DNA of 33,846 nt from Bacteroidales bacterium (GCA_029218405.1 JAQXRG010000029.1:1-33846); one strand, 5' to 3'. Positions 6,099 to 18,234 are shown, numbered from the stretch's first letter. Notes: generated by a model not told the origin, from the letters alone. Made by a program: numbers and translations.

Positions 6099-8687
6099 TC
6101 AGTTCCGGAAGCCCAGTCCGTCGGCGGTGCGCTCCACGATGATGGGGCGGGTGCGGTCCACGCGCTGTGCCAGCAGCTGCTTCGACAAGTCGTTGAGCAG
6201 GTAGCGCTGGATGGCGCGCTTCACGGGACGGGCGCCGAACTCGGGGTCGAAACCGGCGGAGGCGATGAACCGGATGGCCTGGTCGCTCATCTGCAAGGTC
6301 ACACCGTTCTCCTCCAGCATCTTGCGGATACCGTTCACCTGCAGCCGGACAATCTGTTCGATCTGCTCCTGGTCGAGCGGCTGGAACATGATAATCTCGT
6401 CGATACGGTTCAGGAACTCCGGACGGATGGTCTTCTTCAGCATACTCATCACTTCGGTCTTCGTCTCTTCCACCACCTGGTCGTGGTTCTGGGCGTTGAT
6501 TTTCTCGAACTGGCTCTGGATGTACGAGCTGCCGAGGTTCGACGTCATGATGATGATGGTGTTCTTGAAGTTCACTAACCGTCCCTTGTTGTCGGTCAGC
6601 CGTCCGTCGTCGAGTACTTGCAGCAGGATGTTGAACACATCGGGGTGCGCCTTCTCGATTTCATCGAAGAGCACGACCGAGTAAGGTTTCCGCCGCACGG
6701 CCTCGGTGAGCTGTCCGCCCTCGTCGTAGCCGACGTAGCCCGGAGGCGCTCCGATGAGCCGCGACACGGTATGCTTCTCCTGGTACTCGCTCATGTCGAT
6801 ACGGGTCATCAGCGACTCGTCGTCGAAGAGGTATTCGGCCAATGCCTTCGCCAGTTCGGTCTTTCCCACCCCCGTGGTGCCGAGGAAGATGAACGATCCG
6901 ATGGGCCGCTTGGGGTCCTGTAGTCCGGCACGGCTGCGGCGTACGGCATCGGCGACGGCCGAGATGGCCTCGTCCTGGCCTACCACCCGCTTGTGGAGCT
7001 CGTCCTCCAAGTGGAGCAGCTTCTCGCGTTCGCTCTGCAGCATCTTGCTTACGGGGATGCCGGTCCAGCGGGATACCACATCAGCGATGTCCTCGGCGGT
7101 CACCTCCTCCTTGATCATGGCGTTGTCGCCCTGCTGCCGCTTCAGGTTCTCCTGGATGTCCTTGATTTCGGCCTCCAGTGCCTGCAGCTTGCCGTAGCGG
7201 ATCTCGGCCACCTTGCCGTAATCTCCCTCACGTTCGGCCTTGTCGGCCTCGAACTTCAGCTGCTCGATGGCCTGCTTGTTGGCCTGTATCTTGTTCACCA
7301 GTTCCTTTTCACTCTGCCACTTGGCCTTGTAGGAAGTCTCCTGTTCCTTCAGTTCGGCAATCTCCTTGTTGAGCTGCGCCAGCTTTGTCTCGTCCTTCTC
7401 GCGCTTGATGGCCTCGCGCTCGATTTCCAGCTGTTTCAGCCGGCGTTCAATCTCATCCAGTTCCTCGGGCAGTGAGTCACGTTCCATCCGCAGTTTGGCG
7501 GCCGCCTCGTCCATCAGGTCGATGGCCTTGTCGGGCAGGAACCGCTCGGTGATGTACCGGTTGCTCAGCTCCACGGCGGCGATGATGGCCTCGTCCTTGA
7601 TGCGCACCTGGTGGTGGTTCTCGTAGCGTTCCTTCAGTCCGCGCAGGATGGAGATGGAGCTGGCGGTGTCCGGCTCGTTCACCATGACGGTCTGGAACCG
7701 GCGTTCCAGGGCCTTGTCTTTCTCGAAGTACTTCTGGTACTCGTCGAGGGTGGTGGCACCGATGCTCCGCAACTCGCCCCGGGCCAGTGCCGGCTTCAGG
7801 ATGTTGGCGGCGTCCATGGCTCCTTCGCCCTTTCCGGCACCGACGAGGGTGTGGATCTCATCGATGAAGAGGATGATGTTGCCGTCCGACTTCGTCACCT
7901 CGTTGATGACCGACTTCAGCCGTTCCTCGAACTCACCCTTGTACTTGGCACCGGCCACCAGCGCGCCCATGTCGAGCGAGTAGAGTTGCTTGTTCTTCAG
8001 GTTCTCGGGCACATCGCCGCGCAGGATACGCTGGGCCAGCCCTTCCACGATGGCGGTCTTACCGGTACCCGGTTCACCGATCAGCACCGGATTGTTCTTC
8101 GTCCGTCGGCTCAGGATCTGCAGCACCCGCCGGATTTCCTCGTCACGGCCGATGACCGGGTCGAGCTTGCCGTTGCGTGCCGCTTCGATGAGGTTGATGG
8201 CGTACTTGCCCAGCGACTGGTAGGTGTCCTCGGTCGATTGCGAGGTGACGTTCTGTCCCTGCCGGAGCTCGGTGATGGCGGCTCTCAGTTCCTTGTCGCT
8301 CACGCCGGCATCCTTCAGGATGTTCGCGGCGGTGCTCTTCACGTTGAGCAGCGCCAGCAGCAAGGCCTCTATCGACACGTACTCGTCCTTCAGCTCCTTG
8401 GAGTAGTCGGTTGCTTTCTGCAGCACCTCGTTGGCGTCGCGGCTCAGGTAGGGATCGCCTCCCTGCACCTTGGGCAACGAAGCCACTTGCCGATCGAGCA
8501 CGGTGGCCACCTGCTGGCCGTTGACACCGAGCTTCTGGAAGAGGAAGTTGGTCACGTTCTCACCTGCCTTCAGCACCCCTGCAAGGAGGTGTTCAGGTTC
8601 GATGGCCTGCTGCCCGCGGCTTTGCACGAGGTTCACCGCCTGCTGCACGGCTTCTTGCGATTTGATGGTAAAGTTGTTGAAATTCAT
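6099..8687 (-). CDS. clpB: ATP-dependent chaperone ClpB
   Basis: ClpB is the cytosolic hexameric disaggregase that, with DnaK, pulls proteins out of heat-induced aggregates. The 862 residues match the family length (857 in E. coli). Visible in order are the Clp N-domain (1-145), the first AAA+ module with Walker A GEPGTGKT (204-211) and Walker B LFIDEIH, a long charged coiled-coil middle domain (about 405-525), and the second AAA+ module with Walker A GTTGVGKT (about 605) and [14 protein letters not shown]. The C-terminus lacks a ClpX-type ClpP loop. The start [13 protein letters not shown] is standard, with an unusual (for this group) SD-like AAAGGAGA upstream. It is a single-gene unit, divergent from the ABC-F gene. 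I found no consensus promoter or CIRCE element. Confidence 0.97.
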   Translation of the reverse strand: MNFNNFTIKSQEAVQQAVNLVQSRGQQAIEPEHLLAGVLKAGENVTNFLFQKLGVNGQQVATVLDRQVASLPKVQGGDPYLSRDANEVLQKATDYSKELKDEYVSIEALLLALLNVKSTAANILKDAGVSDKELRAAITELRQGQNVTSQSTEDTYQSLGKYAINLIEAARNGKLDPVIGRDEEIRRVLQILSRRTKNNPVLIGEPGTGKTAIVEGLAQRILRGDVPENLKNKQLYSLDMGALVAGAKYKGEFEERLKSVINEVTKSDGNIILFIDEIHTLVGAGKGEGAMDAANILKPALARGELRSIGATTLDEYQKYFEKDKALERRFQTVMVNEPDTASSISILRGLKERYENHHQVRIKDEAIIAAVELSNRYITERFLPDKAIDLMDEAAAKLRMERDSLPEELDEIERRLKQLEIEREAIKREKDETKLAQLNKEIAELKEQETSYKAKWQSEKELVNKIQANKQAIEQLKFEADKAEREGDYGKVAEIRYGKLQALEAEIKDIQENLKRQQGDNAMIKEEVTAEDIADVVSRWTGIPVSKMLQSEREKLLHLEDELHKRVVGQDEAISAVADAVRRSRAGLQDPKRPIGSFIFLGTTGVGKTELAKALAEYLFDDESLMTRIDMSEYQEKHTVSRLIGAPPGYVGYDEGGQLTEAVRRKPYSVVLFDEIEKAHPDVFNILLQVLDDGRLTDNKGRLVNFKNTIIIMTSNLGSSYIQSQFEKINAQNHDQVVEETKTEVMSMLKKTIRPEFLNRIDEIIMFQPLDQEQIEQIVRLQVNGIRKMLEENGVTLQMSDQAIRFIASAGFDPEFGARPVKRAIQRYLLNDLSKQLLAQRVDRTRPIIVERTADGLGFRN

Positions 8688-8876
8688 ATCTTGTCTCCTT
8701 TCTTTTGTCTGTTAGTTCTTGAATTCACTGCTGGTGCTCCAAATGTCTTGCCAATCCCTGATGAGTAGAGAAGGTGTTGATAATGAGTGACTTTTTGTCA
8801 GATTTCTGTATCGGTCCGCTGCAAAAATGTCGGAAATCCTGACGAATGTGACAGCCGAACGGAAATCGGCCGAAAC

Positions 8877-8907
8877 TTGAATATGTGCCGAAAAACTTGT
8901 ACCTTTG
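8877..8907 (+). promoter_or_regulatory. Promoter of the ABC-F/M13 peptidase unit
   Basis: The -7 box TACCTTTG is at 8900-8907 and TTG at 8877-8879, 20 bases upstream, as the -33 element. The start codon at 8940 gives a leader of about 25 bases. It sits in the 252-base divergent gap with clpB; I see no other gene in that gap. Confidence 0.72.
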
Positions 8908-8939
8908 CGGCGTTTTATTAATAAGGTATTGGAACAACA

Positions 8940-10883
<1,944 letters not shown>

Positions 10884-10900
10884 CTTTTAAGGATAGAACA

Positions 10901-12949
10901 ATGAACAAGCTGATGAAAACAAGAAAGTATGTAGCGGTCGCCGCCCTTGCTGTGGCGGCGATGGCTGCCGGGTGTGCCGGACAGAAGGGCACGACGGCAA
11001 GGGGAATCGACCTGGCCAACTTGGACACGACCATGGCACCGGGCCAGGATTTCGCACGGTATGCGACCGGCGGATGGAACGACGCGCATCCGCTGACCGA
11101 CGAGTATTCCAGGTATGGGGCCTTCGAGCTGTTGGAGGAGAACAACCAGGCGAAGCTGAAGGAGCTGATCGAGGGACTGGCGGCCGGCCAGCACCCAGCG
11201 GGAACCGCCGCGCAGAAAATCGGGGACCTGTACAACCTGGCGATGGACAGCGTGACGCTGAACGAGCAGGGCATGGCACCGGTGAAGGCGCTCTACGACC
11301 GGATGGCCGCTCTCTCGGACAAGCGCCAGCTGCTGCCGATGGTGGCCGAACTGGTGAACGCGGGTGTGGGGACCTACTTCTCCGCGTATGTGTATGCCGA
11401 CCCCAAGAACAGCGACCGGAACATTTTCCAGCTGGCGCAGGGAGGCATCAACCTGGGTGAGAAGGAGTATTACTTGGCCACGGACAGCGTGACGGAAAAC
11501 ATCCGCACCCAGTACCGGGCGTACATCGCCCGCCTGTTCCGCCTGGCGGGCTGCACGGACGAGGAGGCGGAGCGCAAGGCGGCGGATGTCCTCGACATCG
11601 AGACCCGCATTGCGGAGAAGTCGTTCAGTGCCGTACAGCGCCGTGACCCGGAAGCCAACTACCACAAGATGACGTTCGCGGCCTTCCAGCAGCAGTTCGC
11701 TGGGGTTGATTGGGCCGGCTATCTCCGTGCCTTTGGCATTGAGGGGCTGGACGAGCTGAACGTAGAGCAGGTGGAACCCCTGCAGGAAGTGGTGAGCCTG
11801 ATGAACACGTTGCCCGTGTCGAAGCATGTCGCTTACCTGCAGTACAACCTGTTGGATGCCGCCGCTCCGTACCTGAGCGATGACTTTGTGGCCGCGCGCT
11901 TCGACTTCTACGGCAAGGTGCTGAGCGGCCGTCAGGTGAACCGTCCGCGCTGGAAGCGGGCCGTCGGTTCGGTGAACGGCCTCTTGGGCGAGTTAGTGGG
12001 ACAGCTGTACGTGGAGAAGTATTTCCCTGCCGCCGCCAAGGAGCGGATGCTGCAGTTGGTGAAGAACCTGCAGGTTTCCTTGGGCCAGCGCATTGACGCG
12101 CAGGAGTGGATGTGCGACAGCACCAAGGCGAAGGCGCACGAGAAGCTGGCGGCCTTTACGGTCAAGATCGGTTATCCCGACCAGTGGAAGGACTATTCGG
12201 ACCTGGCGGTGGAGAAGGACTCCTACTGGGCCAATGTGTGTCGTGCCGCCGCCTGGGGCGTGAAGGACATGTACAGCCGTGTGGGCAAGCCGGTCGATAA
12301 GACCGAATGGCTGATGAACCCGCAGACGGTGAACGCCTATTACAACCCTTCTACCAACGAAATCTGTTTCCCTGCCGCCATCCTGCAGTATCCGTTCTTC
12401 GACATGGAGGCCGACGATGCCTGCAACTATGGGGCCATCGGGGTGGTGATCGGTCATGAGATGACGCACGGGTTCGACGACCAAGGCCGTCAGTTTGACA
12501 AGGAGGGGAACCTGAAGGACTGGTGGACAGCGGAGGATGCCGCCCGGTTCAAGGAGCGCACGCAGGTAATGGTGGACTATTTCAACGGCATTGAGGTGCT
12601 GCCGGGCCTGCACGCCAACGGCGAGTTGACGCTGGGAGAGAACCTGGCCGACCACGGGGGACTGAAGATTGCCTTCCAGGCGTTCCAGAACGCTACGAAG
12701 GACGCCCCGGCTGGTGTGGAGAACGGTTTCACGCCCGAGCAGCGTTTCTTCCTTTCCTATGCCCTGCTGTGGGCGGGCAACATCCGCGACGAGCAGGTCC
12801 GTGTCTATACCCAGTCCGACCCGCACTCGCTGGCCCGCTGGAGGGTCAACGGCGCGCTGCCGCACATCCCGGCCTGGTACGATGCGTTTGGCATTGCCGA
12901 AGGCGACGCGATGTATGTGGCGCCGGAGCGACGGGCCAACGTATGGTAA
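10901..12949 (+). CDS. M13 family zinc metallopeptidase, lipoprotein (PepO/neprilysin-like)
   Basis: M13 peptidases are zinc endopeptidases of the neprilysin family that cut short peptides. The 682-residue product starts with a lipoprotein signal (MNKLMKTRKY, an Ala/Val core, then AAGC with Cys25), so it should be tethered to the cell envelope. The zinc site is intact: HEMTH at 519-523 and ENLAD with Glu580 and Asp584. The N-terminal M13 domain (about 40-440) and the C-terminal SLARWRVNG...P pattern are complete. The frame is open from 10841, but ATG at 10901 is chosen because the signal peptide begins there and 10841 would lie inside the ABC-F gene. It is followed directly by a strong terminator. 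Confidence 0.94.
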   Translation: MNKLMKTRKYVAVAALAVAAMAAGCAGQKGTTARGIDLANLDTTMAPGQDFARYATGGWNDAHPLTDEYSRYGAFELLEENNQAKLKELIEGLAAGQHPAGTAAQKIGDLYNLAMDSVTLNEQGMAPVKALYDRMAALSDKRQLLPMVAELVNAGVGTYFSAYVYADPKNSDRNIFQLAQGGINLGEKEYYLATDSVTENIRTQYRAYIARLFRLAGCTDEEAERKAADVLDIETRIAEKSFSAVQRRDPEANYHKMTFAAFQQQFAGVDWAGYLRAFGIEGLDELNVEQVEPLQEVVSLMNTLPVSKHVAYLQYNLLDAAAPYLSDDFVAARFDFYGKVLSGRQVNRPRWKRAVGSVNGLLGELVGQLYVEKYFPAAAKERMLQLVKNLQVSLGQRIDAQEWMCDSTKAKAHEKLAAFTVKIGYPDQWKDYSDLAVEKDSYWANVCRAAAWGVKDMYSRVGKPVDKTEWLMNPQTVNAYYNPSTNEICFPAAILQYPFFDMEADDACNYGAIGVVIGHEMTHGFDDQGRQFDKEGNLKDWWTAEDAARFKERTQVMVDYFNGIEVLPGLHANGELTLGENLADHGGLKIAFQAFQNATKDAPAGVENGFTPEQRFFLSYALLWAGNIRDEQVRVYTQSDPHSLARWRVNGALPHIPAWYDAFGIAEGDAMYVAPERRANVW

Positions 12950-12950
12950 T

Positions 12951-12990
12951 AAAAAAACAGGCCGCCCGGGCAAGGCGGCCTGTTTTTTTT
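12951..12990. terminator. Bidirectional terminator between the M13 peptidase and tdh
   Basis: CAGGCCGCC (12958-12966) pairs with GGCGGCCTG (12974-12982), flanked by seven As on the left and eight Ts on the right. It can stop transcription from both converging genes; tdh ends at 12994. Confidence 0.93.
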
Positions 12991-12993
12991 AAA

Positions 12994-14019
12994 TTACTCC
13001 CAATCCAGGATGACCTTTCCGCAGAGTCCCGACTCCATCACATCGAAGCCTTTCTGGAACTCGTCGATGGGGAAGTGGTGGGTGATGACCGGGGTCAGGT
13101 CGAGTCCCGACAGCAGCATCTGCTCCATCTTGTACCAGGTCTCCCACATCTGACGGCCGTAGATACCCTTGATGGTCAGTGCCTTGAAGATAATCTCACT
13201 CCAGTCCACCGTGGTGCTGGGCGGCAGGATGCCCAACTGGGCGATTTTCGAGCCGTTGTACATGTGGGCCACCATGTCGCGGAAGGCCACCGGCGAGCCG
13301 GACATCTCCAAGCCCACGTCGAAACCGCGGATGCCCATTTCCTTCATCACACCTTCCACCGTTTCTCCCTTCGCGGCGTTCACCGTGCGGGTGGCTCCCA
13401 TGCGGCGGGCGATGTCCAAGCGGTAGTCGTTCAGGTCGGTCACGATGACCCGCTTGGCGCCGGCAAAGCGGGCGATGGCGGTCGCCATGGTGCCAATCAG
13501 TCCGGCACCGGTGATGAGCACGTCCTCACCCAGCAGCGGGAACGAGAGCGCGGTGTGGGTAGCGTTGCCGAAGGGGTCCATGATGGCGGCCATGTCGTCG
13601 GAGATACGGTCGTCTAACTTCACCACGTTCGACTCGGGGATGCACAGGTATTCTGCAAAGGCACCGTCGCGGTTCACGCCCACGCCGATGCTGCTTTCGC
13701 AGATGTGCTGCTTGCCTCGTCGGCAGTTACGGCACTGTCCGCAGGCGATGTGTCCTTCGCCGGTCACCCGGTCGCCCACCTTCACTTTCTGTACGCCGGC
13801 ACCCACTTCGGCCACAATGCCCACGTACTCATGACCGATGGTCATCGGGGTCTTGATGGTCTTCTGGCTCCATTCGTCCCATTTGTAGATGTGCAGGTCG
13901 GTGCCGCAGATGGCGGTTTTCTTGATTTTGATGAGCACGTCGTTCACGCCGACTTCGGGCACGGGCACGTCCTCCATCCAAATGCCCTTCATGGGCTCTT
14001 TCTTTACTAATGCTTTCAT
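12994..14019 (-). CDS. tdh: L-threonine 3-dehydrogenase
   Basis: Tdh oxidises L-threonine to 2-amino-3-ketobutyrate with NAD+ in the cytosol. The 341 residues match the family length. The catalytic zinc ligands (Cys38 in AICGTD, His63-Glu64 in IGHEY) and the structural zinc cysteines (C93, C96, C99, C107) are all present. The Rossmann motif appears as TGAGLIG. The medium-chain dehydrogenase fold is complete and ends with CGKVILDWE. It lies 20 bases after kbl, whose enzyme takes the unstable product directly, so the pair forms the threonine-to-glycine route. No anomalies seen. Confidence 0.97.
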   Translation of the reverse strand: MKALVKKEPMKGIWMEDVPVPEVGVNDVLIKIKKTAICGTDLHIYKWDEWSQKTIKTPMTIGHEYVGIVAEVGAGVQKVKVGDRVTGEGHIACGQCRNCRRGKQHICESSIGVGVNRDGAFAEYLCIPESNVVKLDDRISDDMAAIMDPFGNATHTALSFPLLGEDVLITGAGLIGTMATAIARFAGAKRVIVTDLNDYRLDIARRMGATRTVNAAKGETVEGVMKEMGIRGFDVGLEMSGSPVAFRDMVAHMYNGSKIAQLGILPPSTTVDWSEIIFKALTIKGIYGRQMWETWYKMEQMLLSGLDLTPVITHHFPIDEFQKGFDVMESGLCGKVILDWE

Positions 14020-14039
14020 GGTCAGGATCTCCTATTCGT

Positions 14040-15227
14040 TTATTTGATGACTCCCAGTTCCTTGCCGATTTTCGTGAAGGCGGCGATACACTTGTCGAGG
14101 TGTTCGCGTTCGTGGCCGGCGGAAATCTGCACGCGGATGCGGGCCTCGCCCTTCGGCACTACCGGATAGAAGAAGCCGGTCACGTAGATGCCCTCCTCCT
14201 GCAGACGGGCCGCCATTTGCTGCGACAGCTTGGCGTCGTAGAGCATCACGGCGCAGATGGCCGATTGGGTCGGCTTGATGTCGAAGCCGGCGGCCAGCAT
14301 CTTCTCGCGGAAGTAGTCGGTGTTGGCGTGCAGCTTGTCCTGCAGCTCGTTGGTCTCGTCCATCATCTGGAACATCTTGATGCCGGCAGCCACGACCATC
14401 GGCGGCAAGGAGTTCGAGAACAGGTACGGACGGGAGCGCTGGCGCAGCATGTCGATGATTTCCTTCTTACCTGTGGTGAAGCCGCCCACCGCACCGCCGA
14501 AGGCCTTGCCCAGCGTGCCGGTGATGATTTCAATCTGTCCGCGCAGGTTGTGCAGCTCGGTCACGCCGCGTCCGGTCTGGCCGACCACGCCGGCGGAGTG
14601 CGACTCGTCCACCATGACCATGGCGTTGTACTGGTTGGCCAGTTCGTAAATCTTGTCCAACGGGCATACATTGCCGTCCATGGAGAACACGCCGTCGGTC
14701 ACGATGAGGCGGAAGCGGCAGTTGGCGGCGGCCTTCAGCTTCTCTTCGAGGTCGGCCATGTCAGCGTTGGCATAGCGGAAACGCTGTGCCTTGCAGAGGC
14801 GTACGCCGTCGATGATGGACGCATGGTTCAGCGCGTCGGAGATGATGGCGTCGTCCGGTCCCAGCAGCGGTTCGAACACGCCGCCGTTGGCGTCGAAGCA
14901 GGCGGCATAGAGGATGGTGTCTTCCGTGCCGAAGAAGTTGGCGATGGCTTTTTCGAGGTCTTTATGACGGTCCTGAGTACCGCAGATGAAGCGGACAGAC
15001 GACATGCCGTAGCCCCGTTCGTCCATGGCCTGCTTGGCGGCCTCGATGAGGGCGGGGTGGTTGGCCAGTCCCAGGTAGTTGTTGGCGCAGAAGTTCAGCA
15101 CGGTCTTTCCGGCAACCGTAATTTCCGCCCGTTGCGGAGAGCAGATGAGGCGTTCGTTCTTGTAGAGTCCGGCTTCCTGGATGGCGGCCAGCTCGGTAGC
15201 GAGGTGTTTTTGAAAATCGTTATACAT
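14040..15227 (-). CDS. kbl: Glycine C-acetyltransferase (2-amino-3-ketobutyrate CoA ligase)
   Basis: Kbl uses PLP to cleave 2-amino-3-ketobutyrate with CoA into glycine and acetyl-CoA. The 395 residues match the E. coli protein (398). The PLP-binding lysine is in TGTLGKAFGGAVGG (Lys241), and the alpha-oxoamine synthase signatures (NNYLGLANHP, VDESHSAGVVG) are intact. It is the first gene of the kbl-tdh operon; having both genes adjacent is the usual arrangement. The start ATG at 15227 lies about 70 bases from a consensus -7 box. Confidence 0.97.
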   Translation of the reverse strand: MYNDFQKHLATELAAIQEAGLYKNERLICSPQRAEITVAGKTVLNFCANNYLGLANHPALIEAAKQAMDERGYGMSSVRFICGTQDRHKDLEKAIANFFGTEDTILYAACFDANGGVFEPLLGPDDAIISDALNHASIIDGVRLCKAQRFRYANADMADLEEKLKAAANCRFRLIVTDGVFSMDGNVCPLDKIYELANQYNAMVMVDESHSAGVVGQTGRGVTELHNLRGQIEIITGTLGKAFGGAVGGFTTGKKEIIDMLRQRSRPYLFSNSLPPMVVAAGIKMFQMMDETNELQDKLHANTDYFREKMLAAGFDIKPTQSAICAVMLYDAKLSQQMAARLQEEGIYVTGFFYPVVPKGEARIRVQISAGHEREHLDKCIAAFTKIGKELGVIK

Positions 15228-15303
15228 ATAAGTTGGTTATAGGTTAATAATATAAGGTAGTCAGAAGGTGTTGTCTGGATACCGCAGGTTCGCCTTCTTC
15301 TTG

Positions 15304-15311
15304 CAAAGTTA
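15304..15311 (-). promoter_or_regulatory. Promoter -7 box for kbl-tdh
   Basis: Read leftward the bases are TAACTTTG, a match to TAnnTTTG. It lies in the 216-base gap divergent from the radical SAM gene. The leader would be about 70 bases and A/T-rich. No clear -33 element was seen. Confidence 0.55.
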
Positions 15312-15405
15312 CGATTTTTTAGATTCGGTGGTGGCTGATGAGCGAAAAAATATGCTAAATCCTTAAAACTATCCGGCGGATAGAGAGAATCTGCCGCTTT
15401 TTCCG

Positions 15406-15413
15406 TATTTTTG
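15406..15413 (+). promoter_or_regulatory. Promoter -7 box for the radical SAM-FprA-Sua5-MscS unit
   Basis: TATTTTTG matches TAnnTTTG and lies 30 bases before the ATG at 15444. It also rules out the longer reading frame starting at 15411. The -33 region is weak. Confidence 0.55.
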
Positions 15414-15443
15414 CAGCCGATAAAGAAAGAACGAAGGGTTTTC

Positions 15444-16379
15444 ATGGAGCAACAGGTACGATACAACGAGTTTTCCGCTTTTCTGGCGCGGCGTTTTCCG
15501 GGGAAGGTGCAGAAGCTGTCGGTCAACGCAGGATTCACGTGTCCCAACCGCGACGGGCGGGTGGGGTACGGCGGCTGTACCTATTGCAACAACCAGACGT
15601 TCAACCCTGCCTACTGCCGCACGGAGAAGTCCGTGGCGTGCCAGGTGGAAGAGGGGAAGGCATTCTTTGCCCGCAAGTATCCTGCCATGAAGTACCTGGC
15701 CTATTTCCAGGCCTATACCAGCACGTATGGCGACCTGGACGGACTGCGTCAGATGTACGAGGAGGCCCTGTCGGTGGACGATGTGGTGGGACTGGTCATC
15801 GGTACCCGTCCCGACTGTATGCCCGACGCGCTGTTGGACTACCTGGAAGGGCTGTCGCGGCAGACGTTCCTGCTGGTGGAGTACGGCATCGAAAGCACGT
15901 CCGACACCACCCTGCGGCGCATCAACCGGGGGCATGACTTCGCCTGCACCCGCGCGACCGTGGAGCGGACCGCCGCACGGGGTATCCTGACGGGCGGCCA
16001 TGTCATCCTGGGGCTGCCGGGCGAAGGTCGTGACGAGCTGATGGAGCAGGCGGCGCACGTCTCCGCCTTGCCGCTCACCACCCTCAAGCTGCACCAGCTG
16101 CAGCTCATCCGGGGCACGCGGATGGCCGAGGAATTCGCCCGGCGGCCGGAGGACTTCCGGCTCTATACCGCCGATGAGTACATCGACCTGGCCATCGACT
16201 ATGTGGAGCGGCTGCGTCCCGACCTCGTGCTGGAACGCTTCGTCTCGCAGTCGCCCAAGGAACTGCTCATTGCGCCCGACTGGGGACTGAAGAACCATGA
16301 GTTCACCGCCCGGGTACGCCGCCGCATGGCCGAACGCGACACCTGGCAGGGCAAGGAATACCTGCAATCATTGGAATAA
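15444..16379 (+). CDS. TIGR01212 family radical SAM protein (YhcC-like)
   Basis: The 311-residue protein has the spaced cluster motif of this family: Cys33 in FTCPNRDG, then Cys45 and Cys48 in GGCTYCNN, which bind the SAM-cleaving 4Fe-4S cluster. The barrel (YFQAYTSTYG, GTRPDCMPD, EYGIESTSD, THVILGLPGE-like HVILGLPGEG) is complete. YhcC-type proteins resemble the Elp3/MiaB superfamily; their substrate is unsettled, so I give none. The frame is open from 15411, but the start at 15444 (MEQQVRYNEF) is taken because the promoter -7 box ends at 15413. It is the first gene of a four-gene rightward unit, 18 bases before the flavodiiron gene. Confidence 0.9.
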   Translation: MEQQVRYNEFSAFLARRFPGKVQKLSVNAGFTCPNRDGRVGYGGCTYCNNQTFNPAYCRTEKSVACQVEEGKAFFARKYPAMKYLAYFQAYTSTYGDLDGLRQMYEEALSVDDVVGLVIGTRPDCMPDALLDYLEGLSRQTFLLVEYGIESTSDTTLRRINRGHDFACTRATVERTAARGILTGGHVILGLPGEGRDELMEQAAHVSALPLTTLKLHQLQLIRGTRMAEEFARRPEDFRLYTADEYIDLAIDYVERLRPDLVLERFVSQSPKELLIAPDWGLKNHEFTARVRRRMAERDTWQGKEYLQSLE

Positions 16380-16397
16380 CTGTAAACAAGTAACAAT

Positions 16398-17588
16398 ATG
16401 GAACTGAAAGGAAAAGTACACTACGTAGGTGTGAACGACCGCACCAAGGCATTGTTCGAGAATCTTTGGCCGTTGCCGTACGGCGTATCGTATAACTCTT
16501 ACCTCATCGCCGACGATGACATGGTGGCCCTCGTGGACACGGTCGATGTGGCCTTCTTCGAGCTCTATCTCAAGAAAATCCGCAGCGTCATCGGCGACCG
16601 TAAGATTGATTATCTCATCATCAACCACATGCAGCCCGACCACTCCGGCTCCATCGCCCTCATCAAGCAGTACTATCCCGACATCGTGCTGGTGGGCAAC
16701 AAGAAGACGTTCGACATGGTGGAAGGCTACTATGGCGTGACGGGCGACCGTTACGTGGTGGCCGACGGGGACTTCCTGAAGTTGGGCCATCACAACCTCC
16801 GCTTCTACCTGGTTCCGATGGTCCACTGGCCCGAGACCATGGTGACGTTCGACGAAACCGAGGGCATCCTCTTCTCGGGCGACGCTTTCGGCTGTTTCGG
16901 CGCGCTGAACGGGGGCTGCATCGACCGTAACATCAACACCGACATCTACTGGAACGAGATGCGCCGTTACTACGCCAACATCGTGGGCAAGTTCGGCAAT
17001 CCCGTGCAGAAGGCACTGCAGAAGTGCGGCGGCCTGCCCATCCAGATGATTTGCCCCACCCACGGACCGGTGTGGGAGGAGTACATCCCGAAGGTGGTGG
17101 CCCTCTACGACCAGCTGAGCCGCTACCAGGGGGAAGACGGCGTGGTCATCGCCTACGGCACCATGTATGGCAACACCGAGGAACTGGCCGAGGCCATTGC
17201 GGAGGAGCTGAGCCGTCAGGGCGTGAAGAACATCATCCTGCACAACGTGTCGCACACGCACCATTCGTACATCCTGGCCGACATCTTCAAGTACCGTGCC
17301 CTCATCGTGGGCTGCACCACGTACAACATGCACCTCTATCCCGAGATGGAGTCGTTGCTGAGCAAGGTAGGCGCCCGCGAGATGAAGAACCGTCTCATCG
17401 GTTACTTCGGGTCCTATACTTGGGCCAGCGCGGCCGTGAAGAAGCTGGCCGAGCAGGCCGAGAAGCTGAAGTTTGAGGTGGTGGGCAACCCCATCGAGAT
17501 GAAGCAGAGAATGAAGGCCGACAACTACGCCCAGGCCAAGGAACTGGCCAAGGCGATGGCGGAGCGGCTGCTGGGCACCAAGGCGTAA
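16398..17588 (+). CDS. Flavodiiron protein (FprA / A-type flavoprotein), with Gln at one iron-ligand position
   Basis: Flavodiiron proteins reduce O2 to water (or NO to N2O) in the cytosol of anaerobes. The 396 residues show a metallo-beta-lactamase domain (about 1-245) and a flavodoxin domain from about 250 (AYGTMYGNTEE binds FMN). Diiron ligands read His77, Asp81, His82, His143 (MVHWPET), Asp162 (SGDAFG) and His222 (PTHGPVW). The usual motif is HxExDH, but here it is HMQPDH, so the bridging-side Glu is Gln79 (codon CAG at 16632-16634). Otherwise length and motifs are normal. There is no rubredoxin or flavin-reductase fusion, so an external electron donor is needed. It lies between the radical SAM and Sua5 genes with gaps of 18 and 15 bases. 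Confidence 0.92.
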   Translation: MELKGKVHYVGVNDRTKALFENLWPLPYGVSYNSYLIADDDMVALVDTVDVAFFELYLKKIRSVIGDRKIDYLIINHMQPDHSGSIALIKQYYPDIVLVGNKKTFDMVEGYYGVTGDRYVVADGDFLKLGHHNLRFYLVPMVHWPETMVTFDETEGILFSGDAFGCFGALNGGCIDRNINTDIYWNEMRRYYANIVGKFGNPVQKALQKCGGLPIQMICPTHGPVWEEYIPKVVALYDQLSRYQGEDGVVIAYGTMYGNTEELAEAIAEELSRQGVKNIILHNVSHTHHSYILADIFKYRALIVGCTTYNMHLYPEMESLLSKVGAREMKNRLIGYFGSYTWASAAVKKLAEQAEKLKFEVVGNPIEMKQRMKADNYAQAKELAKAMAERLLGTKA

Positions 17589-17603
17589 GCGGGACGAAGC
17601 GGT

Positions 17604-18209
17604 ATGCTGTTCAAACTCTACCCCAAGAACAATGCGCCTGAGCGTCTGCAACGGGTGGTGGACGTACTGAATGACGGTGGGATTATCATCTATCCCACCG
17701 ACACGATGTACGCCATCGGCTGCCATGCCCTGAAGGAGCGTTCCATCGAGCGCATCTGCAAGCTGAAGGGAATCGACTCCCGCAAGCACTCGTTGTCCGT
17801 CATCTGCTACGACCTGAGCAACATCAGCCAGTACGCACGGGTGGAGAACGCCACCTTCAAGCTGATGAAGCGGGTCCTGCCGGGGCCCTTCACCTTTGTG
17901 CTGAACGCCGACAGTCGGCTGCCCAAGATCTTCCGCAACCGGAAGGAGGTGGGCATCCGGGTGCCCGACAACGATATCATCCGTGACATCTGCCGTCTGC
18001 TCGACGCGCCCATTCTGACCACTACCTTGCCGCTGGACGAGGGCGAGGACATCGAGTATGTCACCGACCCGGAGCTCATCCACGAGAAGTTCGGGGAGCA
18101 GGTGGACCTGGTCATCGACGGGGGCATGGGCGGCACGGAGCCTTCAACCGTCATCAATTGCTGCGGCGACGAGCCGGAAGTGGTGCGACAGGGAAAAGGA
18201 TGGATATAA
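17604..18209 (+). CDS. L-threonylcarbamoyladenylate synthase (Sua5/YciO/YrdC family)
   Basis: This family makes threonylcarbamoyl-AMP from threonine, bicarbonate and ATP, the first step of the t6A modification at A37 of ANN-decoding tRNAs. The 201-residue product has the YrdC fold: IIYPTDTMYAIGC near residue 28, KHSLSVICYDLSN near 66, LPGPFTFVL near 96, VGIRVPDN near 116, and the substrate-pocket segment TEPSTVINC near 177. It lacks the C-terminal Sua5 domain, so it is the short TsaC/YciO type. YciO-like paralogues act weakly, so whether this is the main TsaC copy is unknown. It is third of four closely spaced genes. Confidence 0.88.
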   Translation: MLFKLYPKNNAPERLQRVVDVLNDGGIIIYPTDTMYAIGCHALKERSIERICKLKGIDSRKHSLSVICYDLSNISQYARVENATFKLMKRVLPGPFTFVLNADSRLPKIFRNRKEVGIRVPDNDIIRDICRLLDAPILTTTLPLDEGEDIEYVTDPELIHEKFGEQVDLVIDGGMGGTEPSTVINCCGDEPEVVRQGKGWI

Positions 18210-18234
18210 TACACCCTAATTACTTAATTTTTTT

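Noticed and set aside
14010-15242. A 410-codon frame antisense to kbl
   Set aside because: It is His/Val/Gly-rich with no family resemblance, while kbl is complete with its PLP lysine.
16368-18083. A 571-codon frame antisense to the flavodiiron and Sua5-type genes
   Set aside because: It crosses two well-supported genes and their gap, shows no domain, and has shadow-like composition.
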